Below, one piece after another: positions 14,181 through 17,710 of a stretch of DNA of 17,710 bases. This DNA comes from Desulfobacter curvatus DSM 3379. GTDB lineage: Bacteria > Desulfobacterota > Desulfobacteria > Desulfobacterales > Desulfobacteraceae. A model generated the notes under the pieces. It was not told the DNA's origin, made no database searches, and saw only the letters and a list, made by a program, of their open reading frames with translations. Made by a program: the position numbers and the translations under genes. How positions within the stretch are numbered: the stretch's first letter is position 1; each line of letters begins with the position of its first letter. The stretch is from contig NZ_KB893122.1 in NCBI RefSeq assembly GCF_000373985.1, positions 1 through 17,710 on the forward strand. The letters are read 5' to 3'.

Positions 14181-14341
14181 ATTTATTTGATATAATCAGG
14201 TAAAAATTGACGGCCATGGTCGGATTCTGGCGGTCCCGGACCATGACAAACTTTTTAGGAGATTTATTTATGATTTTAGACAGTTCCAATTTCCCACTGG
14301 TATGGATGCACCGCAACTCCTCAGCCAATCAGAGCATGGAA
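14181..14341 (+). repeat. leader and 5' end of the 142-aa gene, source-type copy of 8279-8399
   Basis: It shares ATTTRTTTGATATARTN and TTGACG with the copy upstream of the pump, and then the first 23 codons. A TATAAT (14191-14196; TATAGT in the other copy at 8289) could be a -10 element. No matching -35 is seen, which would suit an activator-dependent promoter. Confidence 0.65.
14215..14245. terminator. palindrome after the efflux operon, possible terminator or operator
   Basis: CATGGTC (14215-14221) faces GACCATG (14239-14245), extended by GG/CC pairs with a bulge. It follows the last pump gene by about 40 nt. The T-run (CTTTTT) starts about 6 nt after the stem, which is imperfect for a terminator. 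It is absent from the other copy of this leader, so it could also be an inserted site. Confidence 0.35.
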
Positions 14342-14698
14342 GCCGGATTAGGCGAGTTCAACGAGTTGCTCTCACGTCAACAGGCCTTTGTGGTGCTCAA
14401 TGAAGAGAGCCGTGATGATAACCAACATAAAGAAATCGGTGATGGGCGTAAGCAGCTCTCTCTCTGGATGAAGGAAAACAAAACCGAGATCAGATCCTTT
14501 ATCAAGGGGATGATTCAAATTGAACCGAACACCACAAAACGGTTAGCGGCAAAAGCCTTTGCTGGCACCTTCGCAAAATTTTGGGGCTTCCCATTGTTCA
14601 TAGCTGCTTCTAAAGAAGAAGGGTTGGAGATGGCGAACAAACTCTTGGCAGGAGTTAAAGAGGAGATTGGCAATCGCTTAATTCGGAATGATAACTAA
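14270..14698 (+). CDS. uncharacterised 142-aa protein next to the AraC-type regulator
   Basis: MILDSSNFPLVWMHRNSSAN begins at ATG 14270, with AGGAG 8-9 nt upstream. The upstream in-frame ATG at 14207 lies in the leader hairpin region and is rejected. The protein is cytosolic (no signal or membrane segment). It has a conserved-looking middle (DDNQHKEIGDGRKQLSLWMK) and a core FIKGMIQIEPNTTKRLAAKA then FAGTFAKFWGFPLFIAASKE, suggesting a small alpha/beta fold. I do not recognise a named family. Its stop overlaps the stop of the convergent araC gene by 4 nt. A remnant of its first 23 codons stands before the pump operon, which ties this gene to the pump's regulatory history. Confidence 0.75.
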   Translation: MILDSSNFPLVWMHRNSSANQSMEAGLGEFNELLSRQQAFVVLNEESRDDNQHKEIGDGRKQLSLWMKENKTEIRSFIKGMIQIEPNTTKRLAAKAFAGTFAKFWGFPLFIAASKEEGLEMANKLLAGVKEEIGNRLIRNDN

Positions 14699-15558
14699 AT
14701 TGTAGTGTCCGTGAGGATAATGCCGGGTACTACTGTGGCCTGGTTGTCCTCTATTCCGGACTTGGCTTTAAAATCCGATAGATACCGTGCAGGTGGCTTG
14801 CCTGCCGTCTTGCGGAACATGGTAACAAACCCACTTGCATTTTCATAACCCAGATTAAAGGCAACCGCCTTTACGCTCTCACCCCTGGTTAACCGTTGCA
14901 GTGCAATAATTACATGTAACTGCCTCCGCCATTGTCCGAAGCTCATGCCAATCTCGTTTAATAAGAGGCGGGTCAAGCTACGCTCACTCATGCCGATGCG
15001 GGCAGCCCAGGTGGGTAAAGACAATTTGTTTGCCGGTTCGGATTGCAACATCTCCGCAAGTCGACGCAAACGTTTGTCGCGTGGCATAGGCAGATGCAGA
15101 CCACAAACCGGCGCCGCAGTCAGCTCGTCCAACAACGTAGCGATCAATCTGCCTTCGCGACCGTTTAGCTCATAAAGTGCCGGAAAAGATACGGCTCTCT
15201 GGAGTAATTCCCGCAGCAGCGGAGAAACCGATAGTGTGCAGCAACTTTTTGGAAGATCGGGGGAAGCATCGGGTTCGACAAACAGACAGTAACACTCTGT
15301 TTTCCCGGACCCCCGTGCAGCGTGGGACAATGCGGCAGGAATCCACACCGCACATTGAGGTGGCACGATCCAAACACCATCCTCGATTTCACAATTGACA
15401 ATACCGCTCACTGTAAAGAGAAGTTGTGCCTTGCGGTGACTGTGCCGCGCATGCTCCCAGTTTTTCGTTTCTACCGGAACACCCAGTGCCATCACTGGAC
15501 GTGGCAGGATATCAATATCTTTATCAATAACAGTATCGGTGCCATTGATGTGCGGCAT
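14695..15558 (-). CDS. AraC-family transcriptional regulator (cupin sensor)
   Basis: About 287 aa from ATG 15558, which has GAGG 9 nt upstream. An extension to 15618 (MDKFTKIFFNSANLVARNHA) is possible, but that stretch matches the leader copy at 8210-8267, which has no ATG following it. The N-terminal cupin-like sensor domain (HSHRKAQLLFTVSGIVNCEI, then VWIVPPQCAVWIPAALSHAA) is of the AraC_binding kind seen in NimR/YeaM-like regulators. The C-terminal double HTH is clear: LPTWAARIGMSERSLTRLLL, then ESVKAVAFNLGYENASGFVT and MFRKTAGKPPARY. It probably controls the pump operon and the convergent 142-aa gene. The ligand is unknown. Confidence 0.87.
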   Translation of the reverse strand: MPHINGTDTVIDKDIDILPRPVMALGVPVETKNWEHARHSHRKAQLLFTVSGIVNCEIEDGVWIVPPQCAVWIPAALSHAARGSGKTECYCLFVEPDASPDLPKSCCTLSVSPLLRELLQRAVSFPALYELNGREGRLIATLLDELTAAPVCGLHLPMPRDKRLRRLAEMLQSEPANKLSLPTWAARIGMSERSLTRLLLNEIGMSFGQWRRQLHVIIALQRLTRGESVKAVAFNLGYENASGFVTMFRKTAGKPPARYLSDFKAKSGIEDNQATVVPGIILTDTTI

Positions 15559-15561
15559 AGC

Positions 15562-15619
15562 ATGATTCCTCGCAACTAAATTGGCTGAATTAAAAAATAT
15601 TTTTGTAAATTTATCCAAT
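15562..15619 (-). repeat. araC leader, partner of the copy at 8210-8267
   Basis: About 81% alike to 8210-8267 by eye, same orientation. The similarity fades beyond 15619. Confidence 0.7.
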
Positions 15620-15656
15620 TATGTCAAGATATTTAATAATCGAAAATATTCGGGTT

Positions 15657-15820
15657 AGTAATTTCCTGAATCCATGGCACAAAATTTGATGTGTCTTGAA
15701 ATCATTAGAAAAAATCTATTTATTACTTCACCTGCGAGGTGAAAGCCAAAATCAATATTTCTTAATAATTTCAGTATATATCAAAAATCAAAGATTGTGC
15801 CACGGATCCAGGAAGTTATA
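15657..15820. repeat. MITE-like inverted-repeat segment with an internal palindrome
   Basis: TTCCTGAATCCATGGCACAA (15663-15682) faces the complement of TTGTGCCACGGATCCAGGAA (15795-15814), 18 of 20 positions, with a few more matches outward. Inside, TTCACCT-GCG-AGGTGAA (15727-15743) is a perfect palindrome. No gene lies between 15619 and 15936; the rest of that gap is AT-rich and featureless. Confidence 0.55.
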
Positions 15821-15936
15821 ATCAGAATTTATTTGCGGCCTCGCATCCACCCGATCTATCTGATATGTAGAATAAAGCGGCAAGAAACTTGGCACAAGAG
15901 TGGTCTGATGGTCACTATTTTTAATTAAGGGAAAAT

Positions 15937-16245
15937 ATGCCAAAAGAAATTACACATTTTGCCCTGGCTGAACATGTGAGCCGTGTTCTGCCCAAAGCCT
16001 CAAAATTTTTCCAGCCGGTTCAAACATTTCCATTTGTATTTCTCATTGGGGCGGTGTGTCCGGATTCGTCGTTCTATTATCTGGCAGGCCCGCAAAAAAA
16101 AATGGATGTTCATTTTCAATATCTGTTCCCCGGGAAAATCCGTCTGTATACAATTATCAGGCAGGCAAAAATTTCAAACCCCAAGCTTTATCCTTACATT
16201 CAGCACCCCATCGAAATAAGCACGCATGATTTTATTTTTATTTAA
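15937..16245 (+). pseudogene. zinc-dependent phospholipase C-like protein, N-terminal fragment
   Basis: MPKEITHFALAEHVSRVLPK followed by FPFVFLIGAVCPDSSFYYLA resembles the start of the bacterial zinc-dependent phospholipase C-like family (MPxEITHW...LGAVxPDxxYY). That family is normally 200-350 aa; here the frame ends after 102 aa. No second half is seen before the transposase leader. An A9 run at about 16095 could mark a frameshift. AAGGGAAA precedes the ATG. Truncation by the IS4-like element or by decay is likely, so the product is probably inactive. Confidence 0.5.
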
Positions 16246-16363
16246 AATCAATATTTTATAGCTATAATTAGTCGTTTCTTAAATTGTCATATATTAAACT
16301 CAACTTTCGGTGCTTAAAAACAACAGCGAATAAAATCATAACTAACTGAATTTGCAATTTAAA

Positions 16364-16392
16364 TTGACGAATTTCGCTTTGTATGATATGCT
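16364..16392 (+). promoter_or_regulatory. transposase promoter of the IS4-like element
   Basis: TTGACG (16364-16369), a 17-nt spacer and TATGCT (16387-16392) preceded by TGA (extended -10). Transcription would start near 16399. Confidence 0.55.
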
Positions 16393-16437
16393 TCATTTAC
16401 CACTAAACAAATATTTCAGACAAAGGAAATTCGTCAA
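16364..16437 (+). promoter_or_regulatory. fold-back hairpin covering the transposase ribosome-binding site
   Basis: TTGACGAATTTCGCTTTG (16364-16381) pairs with CAAAGGAAATTCGTCAA (16421-16437) with a single bulged base. The right arm contains the AAAGGA ribosome-binding site. The left arm lies upstream of the predicted transcript start, so only read-through RNA would fold. Confidence 0.6.
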
Positions 16438-16438
16438 A

Positions 16439-17605
16439 ATGAATACTACCCTTACCGACCTACAAAATCAAATAACAAATTCAGAACAGATTGGCGTACT
16501 CAATGATTTCTTTGCAAAATTTAAAATCGGTACGTTATTGAATCAATCAGGAATCGTTAAAACGAAAGGGGCATCACCGCTTGCCATTTTTACAGCCCTG
16601 TTTAACCTGGCATTTCACAACAAAAATTTATACCAGGGCATTGTGAAAAATAAAAAGGTTGAGGTCGATAAGGACGCTGCTTACAATTTTCTGAACTCTC
16701 CGACATATAACTGGCGGCGGTTTACCCTTCATCTTTGCCGCCGGATTTATTTTGTCATCAAAAAGCTTCTTGATGATTCTTCCGAAGAAGTTTTGATTTT
16801 TGACGATTCTACCTATAGCAGAAACCGTTCTAAAAAAGTCGAGCTTTTATCCCGGGTGTTTGATCATACAGATGGGAAGTACATCAAAGGATTCCGGATG
16901 CTGACTCTTGGCTGGTCTGACGGTAACAGCTTTCTTGGGCTTGATTTTGCTCTTTTATCATCTGCAGACAAAAAGAATCGATACAATGAAATCAATCCTG
17001 ATATTGATAAAAGGACCTGCGGATATCATCGCCGCCAGGAAGCGGTTACAAAATCCACGGTCGATCTCGTACCGATGGTAAAAAGAGCCCTTGATATGGG
17101 TGTCCAAGCTGAGCACGTCTTAATGGACAGTTGGTTTTCGATGCCATCAGTAATAGCAGATTTACGCGAACACATACACGTCATATGCATGCTGAAAGAT
17201 CATCCAAAATGGTTTTATGAATATCAAGGCAAAAAGCTTAGGCTGTCCGAACTCTATGGGAAATTGAAGAAAAACAGAGGACGAGCAAAGGTCAAAGCCC
17301 ACGCTATTGTTACTCTTTCCAACGGCAAGCAGGCAAAAATTATTTTTGTTTCTTGTGATAAAAAACGGGGCTGGCTGGCACTCCTGTCGACAGACCTGTC
17401 CCTCCCTAATGAAGAAATCATTCGTCTGTACGGCAAACGCTGGGATATCGACATGAACCATTTTCATTGCCTCTATAAAAATATGAGTGCTTTTTTGTCT
17501 TCATTTTTTCACCTCGTTTATTGCTCGGGTTATAAAAAACGGTATAGCATATTTATACCTCGGACTCTCTTTCGTCCTCCTCTTGAAAAGTGTTTATGTG
17601 CTTAG
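16439..17605 (+). pseudogene. IS4-family transposase, truncated at the catalytic glutamate
   Basis: The start ATG 16439 has AAAGGA 11 nt upstream; the open frame back to 16352 is leader. The DDE-type IS4 fold is clear: LIFDDSTYSRNRSKKVELLS with the first Asp, a GFRMLTLGWSDGNSFLGLDF strand region, HVLMDSWFSMP with the second Asp, and the C-terminal IIRLYGKRWDI leading to the Y-x2-R-x3-E-x6-K signature. At that point (about 17450) the expected Glu is replaced by Asp and the sequence turns unrelated (MNHFHCLYKNM...), ending at 17605. About 60-100 residues of the real C-terminus are missing, so the protein should be inactive. The right inverted repeat is gone and the left end could not be fixed. 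Confidence 0.8.
17455..17504 (-). pseudogene. 5' fragment of an unknown gene cut by the IS4-like remnant
   Basis: GAGGTG lies about 6 nt before ATG 17504. The frame reads MKTKKHSYFYRGNENG and then runs into transposase sequence. It seems to be the start of a gene whose body was lost at the junction near 17450. The family is not recognisable. Confidence 0.4.
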
Positions 17606-17708
17606 CCCATTGTCGTGGCTGTTTTCGTAATGCTTGAACACGAGAAATTTCATTTTCATCGGCTTTTATTATCCAAAAAGATTGATTGCCGATCCAGGAT
17701 TGCCTTGC
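17553..17708 (-). CDS. C-terminal end of an unknown gene (runs past the window edge)
   Basis: The minus-strand frame enters from the right edge as ARQSWIGNQSFWIIKADENE, then ISRVQALRKQPRQWAKHINT and FQEEDERESEV, stopping at TAA 17553-17555. It has coding-like composition with a charged C-terminus. The next start (17504) lies about 50 nt downstream on the same strand, so the two probably formed an operon before truncation. The family is not recognised. Confidence 0.45.
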   Translation of the reverse strand, partial: ARQSWIGNQSFWIIKADENEISRVQALRKQPRQWAKHINTFQEEDERESEV

Positions 17709-17710
17709 AT

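Noticed and set aside
14207..14269. Earlier start for the 142-aa gene
   Set aside because: The stretch contains the leader hairpin. The duplicated copy shows homology beginning at the ATG equivalent to 14270, which has AGGAG upstream.
1..17710. CRISPR array, rRNA or tRNA genes
   Set aside because: No regularly spaced direct repeats and no RNA gene signatures were found on either strand.

Overview
The window looks like an accessory region of a Gram-negative, probably proteobacterial, chromosome. It has a tripartite RND efflux operon with an outer-membrane lipoprotein, and many insertion sequences and toxin-antitoxin pairs. A sulfate-reducer-like (Desulfobacterota) or gammaproteobacterial host would fit, but nothing in the sequence settles the taxon. 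The flanks are AT-rich and littered with mobile elements; the efflux operon (about 8.4-14.2 kb) is visibly more GC-rich.

Layout. 1-2.5 kb: the C-terminal end of an IS66-type transposase, a short putative membrane peptide, and a near-complete IS3-family element (742-2475) with inverted repeats and an A9G slippery run for programmed -1 frameshifting. 2.5-7.5 kb: an island of small accessory genes: higBA toxin-antitoxin, a short tyrosine recombinase with a perfect 16-bp inverted repeat upstream, a frameshifted SIR2-family remnant, a 70-aa unknown, a YkgJ-type cysteine-cluster protein, a parDE toxin-antitoxin pair, and a CoiA-like nuclease gene. The CoiA-like gene is bounded by two attC-like palindromes, as expected of an integron gene cassette without an integron integrase nearby.

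7.5-8.4 kb: a 229-bp MITE with 20-bp inverted repeats and a perfect 10-bp target duplication lies inside a second, smaller inverted-repeat segment. This is followed by the beheaded 3' end of a marR-type regulator gene and a histidine-rich reading frame that may be its frameshifted tail. 8.4-14.2 kb: three overlapping genes encode a membrane fusion protein, an RND (HAE1-type) proton antiporter and a NodT/OprM-type outer-membrane factor, which together should form one drug-efflux pump across both membranes. 14.2-15.6 kb: an uncharacterised 142-aa gene and a convergent AraC-family regulator.

The segment just upstream of the pump (8210-8399) is a diverged copy of the leader of that araC gene joined to the leader and first codons of the 142-aa gene. 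The pump is therefore bracketed by related sequence and may have inherited the AraC-controlled regulatory region. 15.6-17.7 kb: another MITE-like inverted-repeat segment, a truncated gene resembling the zinc-dependent phospholipase C family, and an IS4-family transposase gene. The transposase is cut off just at its catalytic glutamate, and its ribosome-binding site can be hidden by a hairpin that forms only in read-through transcripts. Two minus-strand gene fragments follow at the right edge.

The most interesting items are the attC-bounded CoiA-like cassette, the duplicated araC/leader region around the efflux operon, the nested MITEs, and the fold-back control hairpin of the IS4-like element. 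No rRNA, tRNA or CRISPR array was found.
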